Below, in pieces: positions 33,097 to 43,130 of a stretch of DNA of 64,000 nucleotides. The notes under the pieces are model-generated. The model saw only the letters and a program-made list of their open reading frames with translations, searched no databases and was not told the DNA's origin. This DNA is from Littorina saxatilis (taxonomy: Eukaryota > Mollusca > Gastropoda > Littorinimorpha > Littorinidae). The position numbers and the translations under genes were made by a program. Location: NCBI RefSeq assembly GCF_037325665.1, contig NC_090258.1:38370956-38434955 (forward strand), in the 5' to 3' direction. Position 1 is the first letter of the stretch. Every line of letters starts with the position of its first letter.

Positions 33097-33932
33097 GATG
33101 TCTATCTGGTGAGTCATAACTCATATAACTTTCTTTTTTGTATGTCAAAAGTTTGTCGAAAACGAGCATGCTCATACACTTAATTCCATTTATTTTCTTT
33201 AATTATTAACACATTTTCACCAAACTTTGTTTTCTGATATTATACCTATATCATGAAGTAGGATTTAATAATTTTGAAAGATATTAACATAGTTATGGAC
33301 CTTTTAATATCTGTATTTTTACTAACTTTTGTAAAAAAACTGTCGGTCAATTACAGACAAACTTGAGGTTATAGGATAAAAATCCTACTTCATGATATAA
33401 CTACCCCATTTCTTGTTCTGTGTTTAAAATATTGTATTTCAGCCTCTTTTTATTTGGTGACAATCAGTCACACAAAATATGTTTTTTTTCCCTCTGCCGC
33501 AACATTTTATTTTGTATTTAATTAATTTTTGTACACCTTTTCATCATTTTGAAAGAAAATCTATTAATATCAAAACAAATTAGACCATCTCATGCATCTT
33601 TTGGCAAAGTTTCATGCCTGTAGCTCTTCTAGATATCAAACAGCATCTTAAAACAGTTTTGGTACCGGAGTTAGGGTGACCCCGGTTGCCCGTGATGTAA
33701 TCACTGGAGTGTCAGTAAAACCAGTGGCAAGTCCACCTTTGAAAATGGTGAAACACGGGGGTGTTTTCAGCGCAGCCTCTGTCAGCTATTCACACGATTG
33801 GTGGAGGGCAGCTTTGAGTTGCTTGTTTCTAGCAACGGCTGTACACTGCATCCTGTAGGGCTGTTTTTGAGTTCATCCAAAGCAGGTCATTGCCTAACAC
33901 ATCTGGATGGCGGAACATGTGTAAAAAAAAAT
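33097..33932. other. AT-rich 3' flank (right copy)
   Basis: Paralogue of 18992-19832, non-coding. Confidence 0.6.
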
Positions 33933-33995
33933 TACAGCACCACAGACTATGATAAATACAGCACCACAGACTATGATAAATACAGCACCACAGGC
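33933..33995. repeat. 24-bp minisatellite, about 2.5 units
   Basis: Contracted counterpart of 19833-20304. Confidence 0.9.
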
Positions 33996-34293
33996 TTTTT
34001 TCTTTTCTTTGTTTTATTGTTTGCTTAACGCCCAGCCGACCACGAAGGGCCATATCGGGGCGGTGCTGCTTTGACATTTAACGTGCGCCACACACAAGAC
34101 AGAAGTCGCAGCACAGGCTTCATGTCTCACCCAGTCACATTATTCTGACACCGGACCAACCAGTCCTAGCACTGACCCCATAATGCCAGACGCCAGGCGG
34201 AGCAGCCACTAGATTGCCAATTTTAAAGTCTTAGGAATGACCCGGCCGGGGTTTGAACCCACGACCTCCCGCTCACTGGGCCACCGTGTTGCG
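33996..34293 (-). mobile_element. tRNA-derived SINE
   Basis: Near full-length copy. The tRNA-like end lacks about 19 bp (CGGACGCCTTACCACTAG) relative to siblings. It is inserted in the minisatellite of the right duplicate and absent from the left. Confidence 0.9.
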
Positions 34294-34650
34294 GTCTGTT
34301 TCTGATGCAGAGAAAATACAATTATTGGCTGACACTGTAGATGTCAAAGTTAGTTAACTGTTGCTTAATGGGTCCAGCGGACCATTTAGGCCAAATCAGG
34401 ACCCCAGATGTCAAAGACAAGCCAAAGAAAATAAAAGACAAGCCAAAGAAAATGATCCTCCCTCCAGTGTTTTGGACAAAATAATGGCTTTTATGGAGCG
34501 GATGGACACCAAATGGAACTCGCATTTTGATGCGTTGGACAATGAAATGACCTCTTTCTGCTCGAAGCTTGATCAAGCCGCGGTGGAGCCAAAACATGAA
34601 TTGTCAGGCATGCGGCAAGAGCCGGTGTCACGAACTGAAACCTCTGCTGA
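34294..34650 (+). pseudogene. Unrecognised coiled-coil fragment with LINE-B-variant tail
   Basis: Around the 56-bp insertion the frame reads SVSDAEKIQLLADTVDVK, then DKPKKIKDKPKKNDPPSSVL and DKIMAFMERMDTKWNSHFDA. It looks like the N-terminal coil of a retroelement ORF1 or an unknown protein. No diagnostic motif. I cannot assign it. Confidence 0.3.
34350..34405 (-). mobile_element. 56-bp LINE-B-variant tail
   Basis: TTAGTTAACTGTTGCTTAAT variant of the LINE-B 3' end flanked by AGATGTCAAAG at 34339-34349 and 34406-34416. Confidence 0.9.
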
Positions 34651-35237
34651 ACAATCCTTCTCATTGTGGTCAATGCGCATGCGCCAATCTTGGACGTTAC
34701 TTCCCCCTCGATATCTGTTACTTCCGCTTGGACAGTTTATCTTAAAATGGCGACTACTTATCAGTCACAACGGTTCCATGACCACATGGCAGCACTGCAG
34801 CATTCAGACCGGGAGACATTTGCCGGGGCTATCCAGGAGTAAACAGCGTGTTTGCCTTCTGCAATCCAAAACGCACGTTTTGCGAGGTAAGTTCTTTGTG
34901 AATCATACTTTTATTTCTGACTTGCTCGTTGCTGGTTATGTTTAATGTTTTAATGCCTTTCAATGATTTCACTTCAGAACAAAAAACGCAACAGGTATAG
35001 CTCACAAGCAAGTACTTAGTAGCTCGTTGAGCATAAAATCAATGTCATTTTGAAAAGTATGTCAAAATAGTATCTTAAAGCCACTGTAGAGTCTACGAAA
35101 TGGTTCAACACACAGAGAGTAATAGTTAGTTAGTTAGCTTAGCAATGCCAAAGCACCTACCACTGCAGGGCGAAATTTACACTTATTTCCACCAACTCAC
35201 TCCAATGATGAAATACTGCTAGTTTGATAGCATTTGC
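34651..35237. other. Non-coding, nothing recognised
   Basis: No domain or known repeat. It contains CATGCGC-rich sequence near 34675 and short AT-rich runs. Confidence 0.4.
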
Positions 35238-35250
35238 ATGAAGGCTTAAT

Positions 35251-35563
35251 TTGTTTGTTTGTTTGTTTGTTTGCTTAACGCCCAACCGACCACGAAGGGC
35301 CATATCAGGGCGGTGCTGCTTTGACATATAACGTGCGCCACACACAAGACAGAAGTCGCAGCACAGGCTTCATGTCTCACCCAGTCACATCATTCTGACA
35401 CCGGACCAACCAGTCCTAGCACTAACCCCATAATGCCAGACGCCAGGCGGAGCAGCCACTAGATTGCCAATTTTAAAGTCTTAGGTATGACCCGGCCGGG
35501 GTTCGAACCCACGACCTCCCGATCACGGGGCGGACGCCTTACCACTAGGCCAACCGTGCCGGT
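35251..35563 (-). mobile_element. tRNA-derived SINE, complete
   Basis: Flanked by ATGAAGGCTTAAT (35238-35250, 35564-35576). Reverse complement starts ACCGGCACGGTTGGCCTAGT (A box) with B box GGTTCGAACCC and ends in AAAC repeats. Confidence 0.95.
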
Positions 35564-35576
35564 ATGAAGGCTTAAT

Positions 35577-36478
35577 GAAAAGAAGTTTTCAATAAAGGTT
35601 TAAAGTACACAGTTGTAAAGTTTGTTGTGTATCCGTGTTGTTTTCGCTGTGAAATTGTTTGCCGAGCATAAAAATGCGATCGTGTTGGGGCCGCCATGAA
35701 ACGGCACGCTCAAGTCGTCTGCACCGGAATCGGGTTCCGTTTTCAAACTCGCTTTACGTCGTGGTTTGTCATTGGATCGACTTTCTGTAAAGCCAACCAA
35801 TCAGAGAAAGGATTGCTCTTTCGTTCGGCTCCCGTTATACCGTTCCGGTCTTCTTGTAAAGAGCAGAAAAATGGCGGTGAGTGTTACACTTCATGTTAGT
35901 TGAAGAATCACGGTATTTATGCTATTAGTACCATTACATAACGGATATATTCCGATTCCTTATTATCTTATCTGTTTAGAGCTATGAATTTTATTTGTGG
36001 ATGATTAATACAACGCCCGGAATATTAATTTGCATCGGGTCACCCCCTCCTCTCGATCGTACTTTTTTTTGCGAGATTGGAGTTCTACATTCTGGTTCCA
36101 ATATTTTCCAGTGTAGTTCATGTTAGTAACTGGTTTTCTGTTCTGATCGCAGTACTTTGAATAGATCAAGATTTGCGGAAAAAGAATGTGAAGAATCATT
36201 GAAACTAGAATCGTTCTGACAGTTTGGGCGAGTCCACAGTGAACACACTCCTAATCTCAACGATCTATTTTTAGAACCGGGTCGCTACGATGTCGAGGCT
36301 TTGCACTTGGAATGTTCCACAAGGGAGAGCAGGTTTGATGTGCTTCACAGCTCCACTCTAGTCATCATTTTGATTCCTTTGTTGTTGCTCAGAAAACTAA
36401 CTTATATTTTTTTGGCCAAGATAAAAATTTGTTTTTATGATTTACAAGAAAATGAAAGCTTTGGTATTATTATTATTG

Positions 36479-36536
<58 letters not shown>

Positions 36537-36545
36537 AAGCAATCC
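35577..36545. other. Possible 5' flank of the DDE transposase gene
   Basis: Non-coding, with a CT microsatellite at 36484-36536 directly before the open frame. GGTTCCGTTTTCAAACTCG and TATACCGTTCC near 35730-35840 look promoter-like but nothing definite. Confidence 0.35.
36484..36536. repeat. (CT)n microsatellite
   Basis: About 53 bp of CT repeat; it could act as the polypyrimidine tract of an acceptor before the 36546 frame. Confidence 0.95.
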
Positions 36546-39200
36546 ATGATTCAAGCAATTAATCAATTCACCAACGCTAAAGCTCTGGAGCTTGCTGAGG
36601 CTAGTGATTTTTGTGGTATTCTCCGCCAAGTTGGATGTTTTGAGACAACTGACAATGCTATCCTAATGGCGAAAATGCGAATTACTCGCATGAAGGCAAA
36701 ACTGAAGACTTTGAGGAAACAAAAGAAAGAAACATTTTTGAATTCTCCTTTCCGTGCTTTCCAGCCTTCCACACAATGTGCGTCAGCTGCTCATCCTCAC
36801 TCACTGCCACAAGTATTTACCCCACCTCCCCCATCACCATCTCTTCAGCCACATCCTCCACCCCCCACCCCACCATCACATCAGCCACATCTTTCTCCAG
36901 TGGTTCCACCTGCTTCAGAACCCACTGCCACCCATGTTTCTACCCAACCACGCTCTTCCCCGTTAAAGCGTTTAGATGCCCATTTCAACAAAGTTTCACA
37001 GCAGGTCATTTGTTTGAAGAAAAGAGAAACAATGCTCAAAGACAAAATAGGGAATCAACAATGCAAGCTTACTTCACTGCACGAAAAAAACGGGCACTAC
37101 CTTCCACGAAATGTCAACAAACGAGAAAAGAGACTAAACGAGAATCTCAAGATGCAAGAAACTACTGTGAACAGTTTACGCCAACAGCTTACAACCGCCC
37201 TTACACAAAACAGAATTCTTCGTCTACGGCTGGACAAGGAAAAACAGAACAATGCAGTTGTAAAGAAGAGGCTTCTTAGAGCTCAGAAGCGTGCTTCCAA
37301 ACGGAAAAGGAATGCCGAGATATCTAAAACCTGCCAGATGGAGAATGAACAGAATGCTTCAACAGATGTCAGATGTGAAGTTACAGCTGACTTACCCCAA
37401 GAAACAATAGAGATTGTCACACGAGATGAAGACAGAAGGTTTATACCAAGTGTGAAAGCGTGCACAGTAGAACTCATGGCTTCTGAAGTCAGCTCATCCA
37501 ACGTTGCCCCTGTCATCAGAGCAGTACTCAGACATCTAGTTGGTGTTGATGTGCCTCTCGGTCAACTGCCATCTAAACAGACCGCTGTTAACTTCTCAGA
37601 CGCGGCTCAGTTCCTCATGCAGGTTATGTACAAGGAGAAGATTGAAGAAAGTTCCAATTTTGGCATTAAAAAAGATGGAACTTCAAGAGACAAAAAGAAG
37701 ATCATCACATCATCAATCACACTGGACAGTGGCGAGGAGCTGCCCCTTGGCTACAACTTTGTTGCAAAAGAGACCGGTGAAACAATAGCTGATTATGTGA
37801 AAGGACGTCTGAATGAAATTGAGATGTCAGGCTCTTCCTCAGGACCAGCCGAGGAGGTTGGTTGGTTGGTTTTTGGGGTTTAATGTCTCTTCAGCAGATG
37901 CTAGCTGCTATTCGAGACCGATACAGTTATTTTCTTTTCCCTTCATATGGCAACTTCTACGTTTCAGACTATTTACATTCAAATCTATCACTGTAAAAGA
38001 AGGTTCTAAAAATTAATCATTTTCACTTCTGGTACTTTAAATCTTGTAAAAAATCTTGATCTCTTTTAAAAAGTTAAAAATCTTGTCCGGGGGAAGCCGA
38101 GGAGGTTGACTCCAATTTCTTCACACGCATGCTGCAAAAGCTGTCATATTTTATGAGTGATCGGGCAGCGAATGAAGGCAAAGCTGACAACCTGTTGAGA
38201 GATTGGAGGGAGAAGATGCTGGAAGATGCTGGAGAAAAGGAAACTAGCTATGTTCACTCTTTTCACTGCATGGCACATGCCTTGCTTGGCTTTCTGTACC
38301 ACTCGAAGGCCTTCTTGCAGGAGCAGCACAAACAGTACAAGGTGGACGAAATTCATCTTGGCCGAGAAGGTCATCAACAGTTCTCCAATTGGCGATTTGA
38401 ATTTCCACCACAACGATGTGTGCGGAAGGCTTGCAGTCTCATGGGGCCCTAGTGTGGAGTAAGAGACAAATGGCTGGCTCATCTCCGAGGGCAGAAAAAG
38501 AAATGCCTCCTCCAGTCCTACCGCGACAACCGGTTTAATGCAGCGTACGAGTGTGCTGCTGTTGTGTTGCACCACCGACAGGACCTTGTCAGTCTCATCA
38601 GCAAGCTGGAAGTCCCCAACACTGCAGTGAAGTCTCTGAAACTGGACCTGGAAGATAACAGGCTATGCTCCATGATCCAGGCATACGCAGTGATGTTCGT
38701 GCAGCTGACGGGCCCTTACTGGGACATGGCGACCAGCAATGCGGTCAGCTACCTCCATCTTCCCAAGTACATTCAACCAATGGCAGCAGCTGTTGATCAC
38801 TGGATCGAAGCTCCTGATGAGATGTTGTCATCGGATCACCCAGTCTTCCCAGATTTTCCCCCCTGACCGAGACAACTTCCTGTGGAAGACAGTAACAAAA
38901 AAGCCAGCTGAGCCGCTGTTCTTCCGAGACACCCTTGTCAGTCTTCTGAGAGGCATGAAGAAGTGCATTGAAATACAGCTGAAATCGTTCCTGCACGGAG
39001 GAGACTATGACAGACGAGGTAAAAAGAGTTGCCGGCAGCGGAGTCAACAACCTCACTGCGGAGCGCCTTTTTGGTTCCTTGGACGCAAGTCAGAAAAGAC
39101 AACGACACAGTTCTTTGCACTTCCACGGCACCATAGTCATGATTAAGAAACAGAAGAAGGACTTCATGTCATGGTTGGCATTTAATTACATTTGGTTGAA
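36546..39200 (+). pseudogene. DDE-type transposase gene, superfamily unassigned
   Basis: Opens with about 435 codons: an LRQVGCFETTDNAI start, a proline-rich stretch, a long coiled coil (about residues 150-250: VNSLRQQLTTALTQNRILRL), then NVAPVIRAVLRHLVGVDVPL, SSITLDSGEELPLGYNFVAK. After a LINE-A insertion: KLSYFMSDRAANEGKADNLL, YVHSFHCMAHALLGFLYHS, KACSLMGP, SYRDNRFNAAYECAAVVLHH, LTGPYWDM, then SGVNNLTAERLFGSLDAS. MSDRAA...LHC-AH-LLG...GPYW...ERLFG--D is shared by a multicopy animal family that I recognise as transposon-derived but cannot place. A stop at 38451 and a frame change near 38864 break it. Confidence 0.55.
37861..38095 (-). mobile_element. LINE-A 3' fragment (235 bp)
   Basis: Flanked by GCCGAGGAGGTTG at 37848-37860 and 38096-38108, in the transposase gene. 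Confidence 0.93.
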
Positions 39201-39341
39201 ACGGAAACACAATAATAATAAGCAAGGCTATATTTTTGTGATGTTTGTTATTAAAAGTAAAATAAGATGAACTACATGTACTTACTCATGTAGATATTTG
39301 TCAACATTAATCATCTATGGCATTTTTTATGTTTCAGGATG

Positions 39342-39399
39342 TTCTTTCTTTATTTGGTGTTTAACGTCGTTTTCAACCACGAAGGTTATATCGCGACGA
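39342..39399 (-). mobile_element. 58-bp family C tail at a splice acceptor
   Basis: Flanked by GTTTCAGGATG (39331-39341, 39400-39410). The target duplication contains the acceptor CAG, so the acceptor and first exon bases are present twice. Confidence 0.9.
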
Positions 39400-39406
39400 G
39401 TTTCAG

Positions 39407-39953
39407 GATGTGGGGCAAGTTCAAGTTGTGAGTGACTATGACTGGGAGGAGGATGCGGAGTGGGAGAAGGCGTGGAAAAAGAAGCTGGCCGACGCCGAAA
39501 CTGCACTCGAGGGCTACGACACCGAGGAGCTGGCACTTTCGGGGCCAGAAGATGTAAGTAGCAAAGACTGTACTTGTGTGAAAGGTTTTGTTTTGTTTTG
39601 TTTGTTTTTAACGTCTCACACACAAGCTCATTTAAGAGTGCTTCTCGGCGACGGTGCTGCTTTGACAGTTAACGTGCGCCACTCAAGTCATTGGTAATTG
39701 ACTCGGCCAGGGTTCGAACCACCGACCTTCCACACTCAAGGCGGACGCCTTATCCACACTGCCACCGAGGTGAGGTGATATGTGTCATATTGAAGTAAAA
39801 TAAGTTGGGCTACAATAATTGACTACACATAAGTATTTATTCATCTACATATTTCGTTCATAAAGCAGATTTTGCATTTGTATGTTTCAGGCATGGGAAC
39901 AGGAAGCGGCTTGTGAGCTGCCGGACGCCGCCACAGCCGAAGATTCGAAATAA
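39407..39953 (+). CDS. Two terminal exons and poly(A) signal, acidic C-terminus
   Basis: Exon 39407-39553 follows TTTCAG and reads DVGQVQVVSDYDWEEDAEW, KKKLADAETALEGYDTEELA, ending at donor GAT|GTAAGT. Exon 39891-39953 follows TATGTTTCAG and reads AWEQEAACELPDAATAEDSK, then stop. Both are phase 0 and open. AATAAA lies at 39985. They sit just downstream of the DDE transposase frame on the same strand and may be its spliced C-terminus; alternatively, the end of a separate host gene. The product is very acidic and has no named domain. Confidence 0.5.
39583..39772 (-). mobile_element. Divergent tRNA-derived SINE in the intron
   Basis: Reverse complement has B box GGTTCGAACC, CAGCACCGTCGCCGAG and the tail GACGTTAAAAACAAACAAA. 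Related to the main SINE but with a different middle and end. Confidence 0.8.
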
Positions 39954-40166
39954 TTTTTTAGTTGACATGTCCATGATGTCAGTCAATAAATAAATGTAAT
40001 TGTAAACGATGTAATTATTTGACTTTATGGTTTACATTATATTGTTTTTGTGCATTCTTTCTAATCTTGATCCATGCCCATGCCGTAAAGAATCTCTCAC
40101 ACTCTCAGTCAGTCACTCGGTAACATGCATGCACATGCACAAATATATCATACAAAACAAGTAAAT

Positions 40167-40222
40167 TCTTTCTTTATTTGGTGTTTAACGCCGTTTTCAA
40201 CTACGAGGTTATATCGCGACGA
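40167..40222 (-). mobile_element. 56-bp family C tail
   Basis: Flanked by AAAACAAGTAAAT (40154-40166, 40223-40235). Confidence 0.9.
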
Positions 40223-40375
40223 AAAACAAGTAAATGCCAGTTACATATTTAGTTACATCCTTTAGGGCATTAACACATTGCAGGTACAGAACTGATCAGA
40301 TCTCACTTTATATTTTTAAAATCTGATGATTGTAAGCCAAGTTATGTTCGTTTTAAGTTGCGGCCAATCGCATTG

Positions 40376-40485
40376 CAGCCACTAGATTGCTAATTTTAAA
40401 GTCTTAGGTATGACCCGGCCGGGGTTCGAACCCACGACCTCCCGATCACGGGGCGGACGCCTTACCACTAGGCCACCGTGCCGGT
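40376..40485 (-). mobile_element. SINE head fragment
   Basis: About 110 bp of the tRNA-like part of the main SINE (B box GGTTCGAACCC in reverse complement) without the 3' half. It is truncated at the 3' side, unlike normal retroposition, so probably a deletion remnant. Confidence 0.8.
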
Positions 40486-40601
40486 AGTGCCATTAATGTG
40501 TTGATAAAATGGTGCCATTGAAGATCTTCTGCGCCACGATGGAGGTTATCGTGTCCTCAAAACACTGCGATCCTCTCCCCCGTACTGGCAAGCAAAACAG
40601 A

Positions 40602-40844
40602 TTGGTTTGGTTTTTGGGTGTTAATGTCCCTTCAGCAGATGCTTGCTGCTATTCGAGACCGATGCAGTTATTTTCTTTTTCCCTTCATGTGGCAAGTTCT
40701 ACGTTTCATATTATTTACATTTAGATCTATCACTGTAAAAGAAGGTTCTAAAAATTAATCACATTCACTTCTGGTACTTTAAATCTTCTACAAAATATTG
40801 ATCTCTTTTAAAAAGTTAAAAATCTTGTCCGGGGGAACATCCCG
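40602..40844 (-). mobile_element. LINE-A-related 3' fragment (243 bp)
   Basis: Flanked by GGCAAGCAAAACAGA (40587-40601, 40845-40859). Slightly diverged subfamily. Confidence 0.92.
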
Positions 40845-41269
40845 GGCAAGCAAAACAGAAAGAGATTGGCAGCTTGGTAGGCCAACTTTCTTTGCTACAT
40901 TTTTAGCTGCTGAAACATTTAAGGTGGCTTGATCTTCTCCGTGTCCTGTACCGCATGGAGCACAGTGTAGACCCCACTGATGATGACCATCACAACCTGA
41001 CCTGACAGGAGAAGTCGCAGTTGATATAAAAAGATCCCGTGACTTGGGCTCGTCATTTTGACTACAGAGTTCATGGGCCTTGTTCAGAAAAGTCATCCTG
41101 TGTGATCTGCAGCCTCTTGGAAAAGAGTGACGGACCATTTTGTCAGAGTAGAATTTCAGCAGCGGGGGTCCCCTCGCATTCACTGTCTGATCTGGATTGA
41201 AGATGCACCAAAGACTGATACAGATTCTGATGAAGATGGGATGGCTTTCCTTGACAAACGTTTGACATG

Positions 41270-41530
41270 GTTGGTTTTTGGGTTTTAATGTCCCTTCAGC
41301 AGATGCTAGCTGCTATTCGAGACCGATGCAGTTATTTTCTTTTTCACTTCACGTGGCAAGTTCTACGTTTCAGACTATTTACATTCAGATCTATCACTGT
41401 AAAAGAAGGTTCTACAAATTAATCACTATCACACTTCTGGTACTTCAAATCTTGATCTCTTTTAAAAAGTTAAAAATCGTGTCCGGGGGAACATCCCGGA
41501 ATAAAACCTTCAGCGTTTCCTCATTGTAGT
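41270..41530 (-). mobile_element. LINE-A-related 3' fragment (261 bp)
   Basis: Flanked by GACAAACGTTTGACATG, 17 bp (41253-41269, 41531-41547), in the Helentron coding region. Confidence 0.93.
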
Positions 41531-42579
41531 GACAAACGTTTGACATGCCAGAGGCATGAAGAGGGTGATTTGAAGGTGATTTGAAGGACGTTTCAAGCCT
41601 GCATAAGCACAAGCATTCCAAGTCATGCAAGAAAGGTGAAAAAACCTGTGTGCAGGTTTGGTTTTCCCCTCCCCCCCCATGCCAAAAAATGTTTTGCTCC
41701 GTCCACTGACTCAGTCTGAAGTAAAGGCGAATTCTGGCATCACCGAAAACTTGAGAGCCATCAAAAGAGAAATTGAAACCGGGTGAGAACATTTCTTTCG
41801 GAGAAATTCTGGCACGAGTCGGCATTGATAAGAATCAGTACGTCCTTGCATTTCGTTCTGACCTTGACAGCTGCAAGATCTTTTTGCGACGCGAACCATC
41901 AGCGACACGCATGAACAGTAGAAATGATGTTCTAACTCAGGTGTGGATGGCCAACACAGATGTGCAGTTTGTCCTGGATGAGTATGCTTGTGGAATGTAC
42001 GTGGTGACATACATTAGCAATAGCCAGTGTGGCATAAGTGATATGAAAAACGCTGATGAGGCAAAACGTGGCAACCACAGTGTCAAACAAAAACTCTGAC
42101 ACATTACAAACGAATTCTTGAACCACTGTGAAGTGTGCAGGAAGCTGTCCATCTCCTGATGCAGCTGCCTTTGAGCACAATTAGGGATGTGATTTATGTC
42201 AACACATCACCCCCCTGTCAGCGAGTTGTTCTGCTCAAGAATTCCACCATGCTTCAAGCAATGAAATATAAGGACACATATGAGACTATTACAAGCCTGA
42301 TCGATAGATATCCTGAAAGACCAAAGGAGTTGGAAAACATCTGTCTTGCAGACTTTGCTACTTCGTACGATGTGAAAAAGACAGGATCAAGCAGCTGAAC
42401 AGGTAAGAAGACTATTAAGAATGAACAGGATTTCCTCGCTTGAATAAATTATGTCACGGGCTGAAATGTTCATATTTGAAAGCTGGGAACACGAACAAGA
42501 TGAACCACAGTACTTCAGTCTCCCTGAGTTCACAGTTCTTGACAGAAACCCTTCCCCAACCAAAACTCACCGTCCACAT

Positions 42580-42641
42580 CTTTCTTTCTTTATTTGGTGT
42601 TTAACATCGTTTTCAACCACGAAGGTTATATATCGCGACGA
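42580..42641 (-). mobile_element. 62-bp family C tail
   Basis: Flanked by ACCGTCCACAT (42569-42579, 42642-42652). The SINE at 42653 used the same target. Confidence 0.9.
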
Positions 42642-42652
42642 ACCGTCCACAT

Positions 42653-42956
42653 TTGTTTATTTGCTTAACGCCCAGCCGACCACGAAGAGCCATATCAGGG
42701 CGGTGCTGCTTTGACATTTAACGTACTGCGCCACACACAAGACAGAAGTCGCAGCACAGGCTTCATGTCTCACCCAGTCACATTATTCTGACACCGGACC
42801 AACCAGTCCTAGCACTAACCCCATAATGCCAGACGCCAGGCGGAGCAGCCACTAGATTGCCAATTTTAAAGTCTTAGGTATGACCCGGCCGGGGTTCGAA
42901 CCCACGACCTCCCGATCACGGGGCGGACGCCTTACCACTAGGCCAACCGTGCCGGT
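42653..42956 (-). mobile_element. tRNA-derived SINE, complete
   Basis: Flanked by AACCGTCCACAT (42641-42652, 42957-42968), leaving three copies of the target sequence around two different retroposons. Confidence 0.93.
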
Positions 42957-43130
42957 AACCGTCCACATGCTGGCGTGATAGTGTACATCCGTGATGACAG
43001 TCTGCTGTCTACCTCCAACACAGCTACAAGCCGAAGTTGCTGTCACAACATTGAAATCGCAGTGGTTGACGCCAGCAGCACAATTGCAGGACTGAGTATA
43101 GTTGGAGAAAAAAAACACCACTTCTCTTGA

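Larger units (their letters stand above)
29660..33995. other. Segmental duplication, right copy
   Basis: Repeats 6278-6888 plus 17386-20304 in order: LINE ORF1 end, LINE-A fragment, Mutator-like exon, SINE, Mutator-like body, AT-rich flank, minisatellite. Differences are scattered substitutions and small indels, plus the insertions listed separately. Confidence 0.9.
40509..43130 (+). pseudogene. Helentron-type Helitron relic (Rep HUH plus endonuclease piece)
   Basis: Segments, in order, resemble a Helitron Rep/helicase protein: VEFQQRGSPRIHCLIWIEDAP (the HUH region, normally GSPHIH, here with R for the first H), CQRHEEGD, HKHSKSCKKGEKTC, LTQSEVKANSGITENLRAIK, GENISFGEILARVGIDKNQY, SATRMNSRNDVLTQVWMANT, YACGMYVVTYISNSQCGISD, then IRDVIYVNTSPPCQRVVLLK, PERPKELENICLADFATSYD. 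After two more insertions comes RPHAGVIVYIRDDSLL and HNIEIAVVDASSTIAGLSIV, resembling the apurinic-type endonuclease that some animal Helentrons carry. The helicase body is absent and there are several stops. Family placement is good; ends were not found. Confidence 0.7.
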
